Below are positions 1-7,737 of a DNA stretch of 11,431 nucleotides, in pieces (the first letter of the stretch is position 1; every line of letters starts with the position of its first letter). The translations under genes were made by a program, and so were the position numbers. The notes beneath the pieces are model-generated. The model saw only the letters and a program-made list of their open reading frames with translations. It searched no databases and was not told the DNA's origin. Origin of the DNA: Dehalococcoidales bacterium. Its GTDB lineage: Bacteria; Chloroflexota; Dehalococcoidia; Dehalococcoidales; JAQTVP01. The stretch covers positions 1 to 11,431 of the forward strand of contig JAQTVP010000034.1 in the NCBI GenBank assembly GCA_028707015.1. Reading direction: 5' to 3'.

Positions 1-1399
1 TTCCGCTACCCTTAGTGGCGGGGAAGCACAACGAATTCGCCTAGCCACTCAAATTGGCAGCGGGTTAATGGGAGTACTTTATATCTGCGATGAACCAACG
101 GTAGGGCTACACCCGGCTGATGATTCCCGCTTGATTGAAACTCTTAAAAGACTTAGAGATTTAGGCAACACCATACTGACTGTGGAACATGATGAAGCTA
201 TGATGAGAGCCGCCGACTATATAATTGATATGGGTCCAGGAGCCGGTGAGCATGGCGGGCGGATTATAGCCGCCGGGACCATAACTGAGATTATGAATAA
301 TAAAGATTCTATCGCCGGTCAATATCTGAGTGGTATCCGGCAAATTACCCTGCCTACTGAGCGGCGCTCCGGATCGGGTGAGGAAATTGTAATCAAAGGA
401 GCCCGGCAAAATAACCTGAAAAACATAGATGTACATATCCCTCTAGGCAAATTAGTTTGTATTACCGGAGTATCCGGTAGCGGTAAAAGTACCCTTATCG
501 CTGAAATTATGTACAAGAAATTAGCACAGATATTTTATCGGGCAAGAGAGAGAGCAGGCGATTGCGATGCCATCACGGGTATCGAGCATATTGATAAAGT
601 AGTTGATATTGATCAATCACCAATCGGGCGTACTCCCCGCAGTAATTCAGCTACCTATACTGGCACTTTTACCCCGATACGAGAGCTTTTTGCTACTTCC
701 CCGGAAGCCCGAATGCGAGGTTATACTCCAGGACGTTTCTCATTCAATATTAAGGGCGGACGCTGTGAATCCTGCCGCGGCGCCGGATTTATACAGATAG
801 AGATGCAGTTCTTACCCGACGTTACTGTACCCTGCGAAATATGCAAAGGTAAACGGTATAACCGAGAGGCTTTAGAAATCAGGTTCAAAGACAAGAATAT
901 AGCTGAGGTACTGGATATGACCGCAGAACAAGCTCTATCTTTCTTTGAACATTTCCCCAGAATAAAAAATAAGCTGGAAACCCTTTGTGATGTTGGGCTT
1001 GGCTATATTCATCTTGGGCAACCAGCACCCACCCTTTCTGGAGGTGAAGCACAGAGAGTCAAACTGGCCACTGAACTATCAAAGCGTTCTACCGGCAAAA
1101 CATTATATATTCTTGATGAACCAACTACCGGCCTTTCTTTTGAAGACGTGGCAGCTCTGCTACGGGTTCTACAGCGCTTGGTGGATGCCGGTAACACAGT
1201 AATTATCATCGAGCATCATCTTGATGTAATTAAAAATGCCGATTATATAATCGACCTTGGCCCAGGAGCAGGTGATAAGGGCGGTTATATTGTCGCTACC
1301 GGTACACCTGAAGAAATCATCCTGGAGAAATCTTCAATTACCGGTCAATATTTAAGCAAAGCCCTACATAAAAATACTAAGTATGCTGTGACTACTTGA
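1..1399 (+). CDS. uvrA: UvrA, excinuclease ABC subunit A (3' part; 5' end outside window)
   Basis: UvrA is the damage-recognition ATPase of nucleotide excision repair. It dimerises, loads UvrB on damaged DNA and carries two ABC ATPase modules. The first complete codon is at base 2, and the reading frame is open from there, so the ATG at 68 is internal. In order one sees the first ABC signature (LSGGEAQR, near 11-37), its Walker B (YICDEPTVGLHP), the second Walker A GVSGSGKS (467-490), the conserved DIDQSPIGRTPRSN block, a zinc finger C-x2-C-x19-C-x2-C (cysteine codons at 764, 773, 833, 842), the second LSGGEAQR signature (from 1034), Walker B LYILDEPTTG (1103-1132) and an IIIEHH switch. The C-terminus ends normally after a short polar tail. 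One oddity is Ser where UvrA normally has His after the second DEPTTGL (codon 1136-1138). The UvrB-binding domain lies outside the window, so a UvrA2-type paralogue cannot be strictly excluded, though the visible part is canonical. Confidence 0.96.
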   Translation, partial: SATLSGGEAQRIRLATQIGSGLMGVLYICDEPTVGLHPADDSRLIETLKRLRDLGNTILTVEHDEAMMRAADYIIDMGPGAGEHGGRIIAAGTITEIMNNKDSIAGQYLSGIRQITLPTERRSGSGEEIVIKGARQNNLKNIDVHIPLGKLVCITGVSGSGKSTLIAEIMYKKLAQIFYRARERAGDCDAITGIEHIDKVVDIDQSPIGRTPRSNSATYTGTFTPIRELFATSPEARMRGYTPGRFSFNIKGGRCESCRGAGFIQIEMQFLPDVTVPCEICKGKRYNREALEIRFKDKNIAEVLDMTAEQALSFFEHFPRIKNKLETLCDVGLGYIHLGQPAPTLSGGEAQRVKLATELSKRSTGKTLYILDEPTTGLSFEDVAALLRVLQRLVDAGNTVIIIEHHLDVIKNADYIIDLGPGAGDKGGYIVATGTPEEIILEKSSITGQYLSKALHKNTKYAVTT

Positions 1400-1516
1400 T
1401 TAGTATTGTAAAAACACTTTCTTGCTGTTAAAAGGCTTAGCTAAACTTTCTTGGATTTCTAGGTAAATTAACTTATGAGCGATGGTTATTTGTAACAAAT
1501 GGAGGAAAATTACTAC
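1400..1516 (+). other. Intergenic region between uvrA and the MFS cluster
   Basis: This is an AT-rich gap of about 117 nt. No GC-rich stem followed by a T-run is visible after the uvrA stop codon, so no clear intrinsic terminator was found. Two poor promoter-like hexamer pairs with 17-nt spacers can be picked out: TTGTAA (1406-1411) with TAAAAG (1429-1434), and TTGGAT (1451-1456) with TATGAG (1474-1479). Both match the sigma-70 consensus weakly and could be chance in AT-rich DNA. The transporters may be transcribed from here or read through from uvrA. Confidence 0.3.
1501..1505 (+). promoter_or_regulatory. Ribosome-binding site deciding a TTG start of the first MFS gene
   Basis: GGAGG lies 11 nt before the TTG at 1517-1519. 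The in-frame ATG at 1499 overlaps this GGAGG and has no Shine-Dalgarno sequence of its own in the preceding bases. Starting at TTG makes the N-terminus (IKNKNSKLFYGY) line up residue for residue with the second MFS protein (IINRRPRLFYGY), which itself starts at a TTG behind AGGAG. Confidence 0.65.
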
Positions 1517-2755
1517 TTGATTAAAAATAAGAACAGCAAATTATTCTACGGCTATATTATTGTTATAGCCGGTTTTCTTATTACAACCTTTGCTCATGGA
1601 GCATTAAACACTTTTGGTATCTTTTTCAAACCCCTTTCCGAAGAGTTTGGCTGGTCCAGAACCATTCTTTCAAGTGCCTCATCATTATCTTTCCTTTTGG
1701 GCGGTTTTATCTCTATTATTATCGGAAGGCTTCTTGACAAGCTAGGTCCGAAAATAATTGTAACAATATCTGTCCTCTTTTTAAGTACCGGCTTTTTATT
1801 AATGTCACAAATAAATACTGTCTGGCAATTATATTTGGTTTACATTTTACTGATCGGTGTTGGTTTACCTGGTACTGATATTGGTCCTTTATCCACAGTT
1901 GCAAGATGGTTTGTAAAAAGAAGAGGAATCATGAGCGGACTGGTTAAAGTTGGTACAGGTACCGGTATGTTTATCATGCCGCTTGTAGCCAACTGGCTCA
2001 TCTCTAGCTACAGTTGGCGCACCTCATACATAATTATCAGTATTGTATTGCTAGTTGTTGTCGTTTCAGTTACTCAATTTCTCAAGCGAGACCCAATCCA
2101 AATGAACCAGCTGCCTGATGGAGAACAACAAAATACGCAGAGTACTACAGATTTATTTAGTATTGGGTTTTCCCTATCGGAAGCTATCCGCACCAGGCAA
2201 TTCTGGACAATAAGTATTATGTATTTACTACTAATCTCTACTACACAAACAATTCTTCTGCACATTACCCCGCATGTAATAGACCTGGGTATCCCATCAG
2301 CAACTGCAGCCAGTATCCTGTCTATTATTGGCGGTGCCAGCATTTTGGGCCGCCTAACAATGGGTTATTCCGGGGATAAAATTGGACACAAGCGGGCAAT
2401 CAATACTTCTTTTTTAATTCTTTCCATAGCTATACTCTGGCTACAATTTACTGATGAGCTTTGGATGTTATACTTATTTGCTGTAGTATATGGTTTTGCC
2501 CACGGTGGGTTTTTCGCCCTTATTTCACCAATGCTAGCACACATCTTTGGCATAGCTTCTCATGGAACAATTTTTGGTATTACCGTATTCTTTGGTACTT
2601 TAGGCGGTGCTATTGGCCCAGTATTTGCTGGTTACATGTTTGATACAACCGGGAGTTATCAAATACCTTTCATAACCTGCATGGCAGTAAGTATTACTGG
2701 ACTTATATTATCCTTAACTCTAACACCACTACTCAAACCAAATAGAAGTGACTAG
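1517..2755 (+). CDS. MFS transporter, OFA (oxalate/formate antiporter)-like, copy 1
   Basis: This is an integral membrane secondary transporter of the major facilitator superfamily. The N-terminal FYGYIIV, the AHGALNTFGIFF stretch and the ARWFVKRRGIMSG block resemble the OFA / monocarboxylate-porter type, so a small organic anion is a plausible substrate, but nothing in the sequence fixes it. About twelve hydrophobic segments can be counted, six on each side of a polar loop (FLKRDP to about RTRQFW). The loop 2-3 motif GRLLDKLGPK and its repeat in loop 8-9 (GYSGDKIGHK) are present. I prefer the TTG start at 1517 (412 aa) over the ATG at 1499 (418 aa), because GGAGG precedes it and the paralogue begins the same way. 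The stop codon is 17 nt before the next MFS gene, which implies co-transcription. It is the first unit of a tandem array. Confidence 0.9.
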   Translation: MIKNKNSKLFYGYIIVIAGFLITTFAHGALNTFGIFFKPLSEEFGWSRTILSSASSLSFLLGGFISIIIGRLLDKLGPKIIVTISVLFLSTGFLLMSQINTVWQLYLVYILLIGVGLPGTDIGPLSTVARWFVKRRGIMSGLVKVGTGTGMFIMPLVANWLISSYSWRTSYIIISIVLLVVVVSVTQFLKRDPIQMNQLPDGEQQNTQSTTDLFSIGFSLSEAIRTRQFWTISIMYLLLISTTQTILLHITPHVIDLGIPSATAASILSIIGGASILGRLTMGYSGDKIGHKRAINTSFLILSIAILWLQFTDELWMLYLFAVVYGFAHGGFFALISPMLAHIFGIASHGTIFGITVFFGTLGGAIGPVFAGYMFDTTGSYQIPFITCMAVSITGLILSLTLTPLLKPNRSD

Positions 2756-2758
2756 ATT

Positions 2759-2763
2759 AGGAG
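2759..2763 (+). promoter_or_regulatory. Ribosome-binding site of the second MFS gene (TTG start)
   Basis: AGGAG stands 9 nt before TTG at 2773-2775, in the short gap after the first MFS stop codon. No better in-frame ATG or GTG occurs upstream, so TTG is the likely start. The same AGGAG element recurs at 4001-4005 before the decayed third copy. Confidence 0.75.
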
Positions 2764-2772
2764 AATATATAA

Positions 2773-3999
2773 TTGATAATAAATAGAAGACCCAGATTAT
2801 TCTATGGTTATATTATAGTCATAGTTTCTTTTATAATTATGGCCGCTTCACATGGAGCCATATCCACTTTTGGAGTCTTTTTCAATCCATTATCCACAGA
2901 ATTCGGCTGGACAAGAGCTACAATTTCAGGAGCTGCCTCATTATGTTTTTTCCTAATGGGTCTATTTGGTATTATCATGGGAAAACTTACCGATAAGTTT
3001 GGACCAAGAATAATTATGACAATTTGTGGCTCTGTTTTAGGTTTAGGCTTTCTGCTAATGTCACAGCTTAACACCGCCTGGCAGTTATATCTATTTTACA
3101 GCCTGATAGTAGGTTTTGGAGTTAGCTCTGTTGATGTTTCTCTTTTATCCACAACAGCAAGGTGGTTCGTGAAAAAAAGAGGAATCATGAGTGGGCTGGT
3201 TAAAGTTGGCACAGGTACCGGCATGCTAGTTATGCCTATATTGGCAAATTGGCTAATATCCAAATATGGCTGGCGCCAGTCTTACATTGTTATAGCTATT
3301 ATAATTCTAATAATTGTTGTCGCGGCTGCTCAACTACTACGACGAGACCCCAGTAAAACACATCAATTATCAGAAGTCAAAGAGCTGAAAACTGCAGACA
3401 CTACAAATTCAGCAATAAAAGGACTGTCTCTGCAAGAATCAATCCACACCAGGCCATTCTGGATTATATGTGCAATATACTTTCTTCTTCTATTTTCTGC
3501 ACAAACTGTTATGATTCATATCAATCCATATGCAATAGACCTCGGCTTTTCCGAAGCAAATGCAGCTAATATCCTATCTATTATTGGAGGGGCAAGCATT
3601 TTTGGCAGATTAGCGATGGGCATTACTGGTGATAGAATCGGCAATAAACTGTCAATAAATATTTGCTTTTGTATACTTTTATTAGCAATATCCTGGCTAC
3701 AATTTTCTCAAGAGCTATGGATGCTGTATATATTTGCTATTATATACGGTTTTGCTCATGGCGGGTTTTTCGCCCTTATTTCACCAACAGTCGCAGATCT
3801 ATTCGGCACAGTTTCTCATGGTGTCATTTTCGGTATTATTATCTTTAGCGGAACTGTGGGGGGCTCTATCGGTTCATTTCTAGCCGGATATATGTTTGAT
3901 ATAACTAATAATTACCAAATACCTTTCTTAATCTGCCTTGGAGCAGTTATTACAGGTCTTACACTATCTTTTCTGCTAAAACCAATCAATAAATATTAA
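2773..3999 (+). CDS. MFS transporter, OFA (oxalate/formate antiporter)-like, copy 2
   Basis: This is a second 12-TM major facilitator protein (408 aa), a close paralogue of the gene just upstream. The two share long identical or near-identical blocks: LFYGYIIVI, the STFGVFF/NTFGIFF region, RGIMSGLVKVGTGTGM, NILSIIGGAS, YGFAHGGFFALISP and the C-terminal YQIPF. The loop motifs GKLTDKFGPR and GITGDRIGNK are both intact. The central cytoplasmic loop (RRDPSKTHQL to HTRPFW) and parts of the last helices differ most, which may reflect different substrate handling or drift. The start codon is TTG, set by AGGAG 9 nt upstream. The stop codon is one base before another AGGAG that belonged to a third, now broken copy. 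Substrate unknown; family assignment is firm, subfamily (OFA) is moderate. Confidence 0.9.
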   Translation: MIINRRPRLFYGYIIVIVSFIIMAASHGAISTFGVFFNPLSTEFGWTRATISGAASLCFFLMGLFGIIMGKLTDKFGPRIIMTICGSVLGLGFLLMSQLNTAWQLYLFYSLIVGFGVSSVDVSLLSTTARWFVKKRGIMSGLVKVGTGTGMLVMPILANWLISKYGWRQSYIVIAIIILIIVVAAAQLLRRDPSKTHQLSEVKELKTADTTNSAIKGLSLQESIHTRPFWIICAIYFLLLFSAQTVMIHINPYAIDLGFSEANAANILSIIGGASIFGRLAMGITGDRIGNKLSINICFCILLLAISWLQFSQELWMLYIFAIIYGFAHGGFFALISPTVADLFGTVSHGVIFGIIIFSGTVGGSIGSFLAGYMFDITNNYQIPFLICLGAVITGLTLSFLLKPINKY

Positions 4000-4000
4000 T

Positions 4001-4005
4001 AGGAG
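4001..4005 (+). promoter_or_regulatory. Relic ribosome-binding site of the MFS pseudogene
   Basis: AGGAG survives intact upstream of a lost start codon (TTT at 4017-4019, where copy 2 has TTG). It is the counterpart of 2759-2763 and helps anchor the pseudogene alignment. Confidence 0.6.
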
Positions 4006-4545
4006 AGAATCTATATTTTATTAGCAATAAAAGTCCCAGATTATTCTGTGGCTATAATATATTTACAACCTCTTATTTTTAACAGCAGCTGAGGAAACAT
4101 GAGTCATTTATAGTATTTTTTCAAGCTAATACTATAAGAACTTAGATGGACTGAAACGGTACGTTCCTGATTTTCCAGTTATGGATATTCTTAATGATTT
4201 TTTAGCATAAACTAAAACCTTCTCTATTGGCTTTACCTTAACGGCAACCAGTTTCCTATAGCTTCTAGTAACTAAAGAATTATGGACTTTTTTTCTATTT
4301 GCATATATTTAGTTTTATTTTTCTGGGTCAGTAGTTTTTAAAGCACCATTAGTAGCCGTATTATTTAGTATAAACTTATACGGGAGTTATTCAAGAAAGC
4401 ATAGACAGCTTGTGGGGTTACAAATTCTACTACTTCCGACCACATATTTGCTATAATAGGGAAATTATCAAATAGCTTTCTAAATCTGTCTGGAGATTAG
4501 TATTAGAGGTTTTTTTACTATCCCTATTTTTAGAAATAACGATTA
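4001..4545 (+). pseudogene. Decayed third copy of the tandem MFS transporter
   Basis: This stretch looks non-coding but aligns by eye with the second MFS gene. AGGAG at 4001-4005, then ISNKSPRLFCGY (4020-4055), matches IINRRPRLFYGY. The start position, 17 nt after the previous stop codon exactly as in copy 2, now reads TTT (4017-4019) instead of TTG. Colinear similarity with 2759 to about 2970 runs to roughly 4205. The alignment then jumps to about 3640 (shared ATAAACT at 4207-4213 and 3644-3650) and continues to the C-terminus: AATTATGG near 4280 against GAGCTATGG, CACCATTAGTAGCC against CACCAACAGTCGC, and AAATTATCAAATAGCTTTCT near 4461-4480 against the copy 2 C-terminal codons. About 0.67 kb of interior is therefore missing, and frameshifts and stop codons occur throughout. 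The 3' boundary is approximate. No intact gene remains here. Confidence 0.85.
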
Positions 4546-4566
4546 AATTCAGTAAAGGAGGAGACT

Positions 4567-5118
4567 ATGACCCGGGAAGAAGCATTAAACTCCATTAAGG
4601 TTAATGTTAGAAACGAAAATTTAGTCAAACATATGCTGGCTACTGAAGCCATTATGCGAACTCTGGCTAAACGCTTTAATGATGATGTAGAAGAGTGGGG
4701 CCTTGCAGGATTACTGCACGATATTGACGTAGAACTCACTAATGGCGATATGAGCACTCATAGTAAATTGGGGGCTGACCTAATCCGCGAACTGGGAGCC
4801 AGTGAATCTATAGCTCACGCAGTATTATGTCACAATGAAGCACATGGCGTACCTAAGGAAACAACTCTTGATAAAGCTCTTTTCTGTGTTGACCCGTTAA
4901 CTGGTTTAATCACCGCAACTGCCTTAGTTCGACCGGATAAGAAACTAGCTGGTCTTGAAGCTAAATCAGTGATTAAGAAATTTAAACAAAAAGGCTTTGC
5001 CGCTGGAGCAAACAGGCAACAAATTTCTCAATGCAGTGAAATAAATATTGATTTTGAGGAATTTATCGAACTAGGATTAACCTCAATGAAAGCAATTGCT
5101 GCTGATCTAGGTCTTTAA
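4567..5118 (+). CDS. HD-domain phosphohydrolase (HDIG-type), substrate unknown
   Basis: This is a 183-aa soluble protein of the HD metal-dependent phosphohydrolase superfamily. Putative metal ligands are visible in the expected order: H22 (VKHMLA), H51-D52 in GLLHDID, H84/H89 in HAVLCHNEAHG and D109 in FCVDPLTG. This fits the small stand-alone HDIG-type proteins, for which nucleotides or other phosphoesters are typical substrates; the actual one cannot be read from the sequence. There is no signal peptide and no membrane segment. The ATG start is supported by a strong AAGGAGGAG (4555-4563). The gene lies just after the decayed MFS copy on the same strand and converges on sbcC with 12 nt between stop codons. 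A promoter could not be placed with confidence, so it may depend on read-through from the transporter genes or on a promoter within the pseudogene. Confidence 0.85.
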   Translation: MTREEALNSIKVNVRNENLVKHMLATEAIMRTLAKRFNDDVEEWGLAGLLHDIDVELTNGDMSTHSKLGADLIRELGASESIAHAVLCHNEAHGVPKETTLDKALFCVDPLTGLITATALVRPDKKLAGLEAKSVIKKFKQKGFAAGANRQQISQCSEINIDFEEFIELGLTSMKAIAADLGL

Positions 5119-5134
5119 TTTATAAAGTACCTAG
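5107..5134. terminator. Hairpin over both stop codons of a convergent gene pair (candidate bidirectional terminator)
   Basis: CTAGGTCTTTA (5107-5117) pairs with TAAAGTACCTAG (5123-5134), giving 11 base pairs with a single bulged T (5128) and a 5-nt loop. The stem contains the HD-gene stop codon on one side and the sbcC stop codon on the other. The core is not GC-rich and no long T-run follows on either strand, so it is a weak intrinsic terminator at best. It is the only stem-loop seen in this very short convergent gap. Confidence 0.4.
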
Positions 5135-7701
5135 TTCACTTCCAGCGTTGAACCCTCGGGTGTTTTAATAACGTCAATGCGAGTTGAGAAAGCATCTTTA
5201 AATTCGTCAATATGGGTAATGACTAGTATTTTGTCAAAGTCATCTTTAATAGAATTTATCGCTTCTTTAAGTTTTTCAATGCCGGTACTATCCTGGGTAC
5301 CAAAACCTTCATCAATAACCAGAATCGGTAATGGTGCGCCTGCCCTCTTTGCCAGCATCTTAGATAGAGCAATACGAATGGCAAAGTTAATGCGAAAAGA
5401 CTCGCCTCCGCTAAACATTTCATAATTTCGTGTTCCCAGTTCATCGGATATATTTATATCCAGAGTCTCCAGCAAGTCCCCCTTTTTTGTCTGCCGCTGG
5501 GTCTCTATTTTTATATGCATTCTGTTGTCGGTCATGCGTCCCAATAATCTATCTGCCTCATTTTCAATCTCAGGAAGTGCCATTTCAATAAGCAAGGCTT
5601 GCACTCCTTTTTTACCAAAAGCCTGAGCTAAATCTCTATAGATTTTTTCTTCCCTTGAGGCTTGGGCAAGTAATTTTTCTTTCTCTTTTCTTTGAATTTC
5701 CAGTTCAGAGCAACGCTGTAACTTTACCTTTAGTTGCCATATTATCTCCTGAAATTGTCTCTGTTGTACAACTAGCACCTGATATTCAGTTTCTATCTGC
5801 GTCAAATCACTCACTAATTGAGGTAACCGGTTAAGTTCTTCACCAAAACCAATTTTTCTCTGGTTATCAATCTCCAAACCGTTATGCAATTCACCGATAG
5901 CCTCTTCGGCCCTTTTATAAGCTTCCTTCTCCTGATAAATAAATCTGTCAGCTATTTCTAATCTCCTCTTAGGGTCTTCATATTGCTGCAAGTCTGCCAG
6001 ATACTTACGTATTTTTTCATGCTGTTGAGGATTATAATCAATCTTAATTATTTCTTTTTCCAGTTCTTCTAATGCCTTTTGCTCAATATTGGCAAAATCC
6101 TTTTTGACCAGCTGTTCCTCTATTTCGGTTAATTTTCCCCTTTCCTCAATTAGTTTATCGCTTGCTTTTTCGGCCTCAGAATATTGCTGCTTAAGGATGC
6201 CTAGTCTGCTTTGTACAGACACACTATCTCTTTTTAGTTTAATTTCCATCTGGAGTATTTCTTTTTCCAGAAATTCAAAGTCCGTTTTTTTTCGAGTTAG
6301 TTCAGTTTGATTTAATACTATTTCATCAGATTTACTTTGCCTGTCGGAAATATGTTTTTCTTTAATAACGTCTATATTTTCCATACTCAGTTCTGTTCCA
6401 CACAAGGGGCATTTGGCATCACCTTCAGTTAACAAAAGGTTTAGTTTCTCCGCTATTTCTTTTATTCCCTGTTTTAATTGCAATATATTAGCCTCTATTT
6501 GATGAACTTGCATCCGTAATTCTTGACTAACCTGTTTTTTTCTTAGCAATGCTTCCTCATCTGTATTTAACTGGCTTATTTGTATTTGTGTTTTTTGCAA
6601 TTCCGCCTTAACCTGAGGAATTTTTTGTGCGTTACTTTCTATTTCCTTAATTTTATTTAGAATTAAAGCATGTTCAGTAATTACACTTTGACCAGCTTCC
6701 CTTATTTTACCATCCAAATAAGTTTTTTGTTTTTCCAAATCAACTAACTGCCTGAATTTATGTTCCAGTTCCTCATTTAATTTTTTATGTGTAATAAGCT
6801 GATTATAACCTTCTTCTATAGTAGAACGTCTGGTTATTATATTTTCATATTCATTAATCCGTAAAGAATGTTGCTTAACCTGTTGCTTCCACCGCTCTAA
6901 ATCTTTCTCTGCATCTCTGATATGTTCTTCCAGTTGAATCAGCTGCATTTTCTTATTTTCTAACAGTCCCTTTTCCTGCTGCATTTTATTCCGTATTGAC
7001 TCTTGTTCTTTTACTGCTATCGTTATTTGAGAATATTCACTCTGTACTTTTTCAAACTCAGTTTCACAGGTAGGTTTTTGAGCCAATTCAGTACTAATAT
7101 TTATAATGGCATTTTCCAATTGTATTTTCTTAGTTTCCTGCTCTCTCCCTCTATCTTTAGCTCTACTTTCCAATTCATCATAAAAGGAAAGCCCCAGAAT
7201 ATCAGCTAATACCTGCTTTCGATCACCTGGCCTTTTTAGGGTAAACTCATCAGCATGCCCCTGTAGCAAAAAAGCACTATTAATAAACGTGGGATAATCC
7301 ATATGCAGAATATTAACAATTTTCTGCTGTGTTTGAGCTATACTATCCCCCGTGATTGGCTTTACACTATCTCCATTGGTTATCTGTAATTCCAGTATTG
7401 CTCTTCCGGAGCTTTCCCTCCGTTTAGGGATGGAACGTTTGCGTATGATACGATATGACTGTTGCCCTAAAGCAAAATCAAACTCTACCTCCATTTCATT
7501 CTGGCCGGAATATATCAGGTTATCATCACTCTTAGCTCTAGTTTGCCCCCATAGTGCCCAAGTCATAGCGTCAATTAGCGCTGATTTACCATTACCATTA
7601 TCACCACAAATACAAGCAGTATGAATATCCCCAAAGAGCAATGGCGGTACATTATCTTTGTAACACATGAAATTACGAATCTTTAATTTAAGCGGAATCA
7701 T
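5131..7701 (-). CDS. sbcC: SbcC, Rad50-like ATPase subunit of the SbcCD nuclease
   Basis: SbcC is the SMC-like ATPase that works with the nuclease SbcD (Mre11) to process hairpins and blocked double-strand ends. The 856-aa protein has the complete split-ATPase layout. The N-terminal head carries Walker A GDNGNGKS (residues 33-40) and a Q-loop region near LLQGHADEF. Two long Lys/Glu/Gln-rich coiled-coil arms (about 180-425 and 440-690) flank a zinc hook CPLC (C431 and C434), close to the exact middle. The C-terminal head has the signature SGGES (764-768), Walker B ILVIDE (to E798), a D-loop (GTQD, 801-804) and the switch His in ITHIDEF (H830). The ATG at 7701 is preceded by GGGGAG (7710-7715 on this strand). 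No sbcD is visible on the coding side of the window. It is separated from rpoD by a strong palindrome and converges with the HD gene. Confidence 0.95.
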   Translation of the reverse strand: MIPLKLKIRNFMCYKDNVPPLLFGDIHTACICGDNGNGKSALIDAMTWALWGQTRAKSDDNLIYSGQNEMEVEFDFALGQQSYRIIRKRSIPKRRESSGRAILELQITNGDSVKPITGDSIAQTQQKIVNILHMDYPTFINSAFLLQGHADEFTLKRPGDRKQVLADILGLSFYDELESRAKDRGREQETKKIQLENAIINISTELAQKPTCETEFEKVQSEYSQITIAVKEQESIRNKMQQEKGLLENKKMQLIQLEEHIRDAEKDLERWKQQVKQHSLRINEYENIITRRSTIEEGYNQLITHKKLNEELEHKFRQLVDLEKQKTYLDGKIREAGQSVITEHALILNKIKEIESNAQKIPQVKAELQKTQIQISQLNTDEEALLRKKQVSQELRMQVHQIEANILQLKQGIKEIAEKLNLLLTEGDAKCPLCGTELSMENIDVIKEKHISDRQSKSDEIVLNQTELTRKKTDFEFLEKEILQMEIKLKRDSVSVQSRLGILKQQYSEAEKASDKLIEERGKLTEIEEQLVKKDFANIEQKALEELEKEIIKIDYNPQQHEKIRKYLADLQQYEDPKRRLEIADRFIYQEKEAYKRAEEAIGELHNGLEIDNQRKIGFGEELNRLPQLVSDLTQIETEYQVLVVQQRQFQEIIWQLKVKLQRCSELEIQRKEKEKLLAQASREEKIYRDLAQAFGKKGVQALLIEMALPEIENEADRLLGRMTDNRMHIKIETQRQTKKGDLLETLDINISDELGTRNYEMFSGGESFRINFAIRIALSKMLAKRAGAPLPILVIDEGFGTQDSTGIEKLKEAINSIKDDFDKILVITHIDEFKDAFSTRIDVIKTPEGSTLEVN

Positions 7702-7737
7702 TTACAAAGCTCCCCAGATAATATTTTATATCAAGTT

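Noticed and set aside
161..436. 91-residue minus-strand frame inside uvrA
   Set aside because: It overlaps the well-conserved UvrA coding sequence and has no family resemblance or start signal.
68..1399. ATG at 68 as the start of a 443-aa UvrA-like protein
   Set aside because: The frame is open back to base 2 and those bases encode the first ABC signature, so the ATG is internal to a larger uvrA.
1517..3999. The MFS pair as a heterodimeric transporter
   Set aside because: Each gene encodes a complete 12-helix protein with both loop motifs, so each should work alone; recent duplication is sufficient.
4001..4566. Non-coding RNA or regulatory region in the gap before the HD gene
   Set aside because: The sequence aligns colinearly with the neighbouring MFS gene, so a pseudogene explains it without a new RNA.
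7352..7624. 90-residue open frame on the plus strand opposite the sbcC 5' end
   Set aside because: It is antisense to the Walker A region of SbcC, and its composition is explained by the conserved codons on the other strand.
4567..7701. HD hydrolase plus SbcC-like ATPase read as a two-gene defence system
   Set aside because: SbcC has a full canonical zinc hook and heads with normal length, and the genes are convergent rather than co-transcribed; housekeeping repair explains it better.
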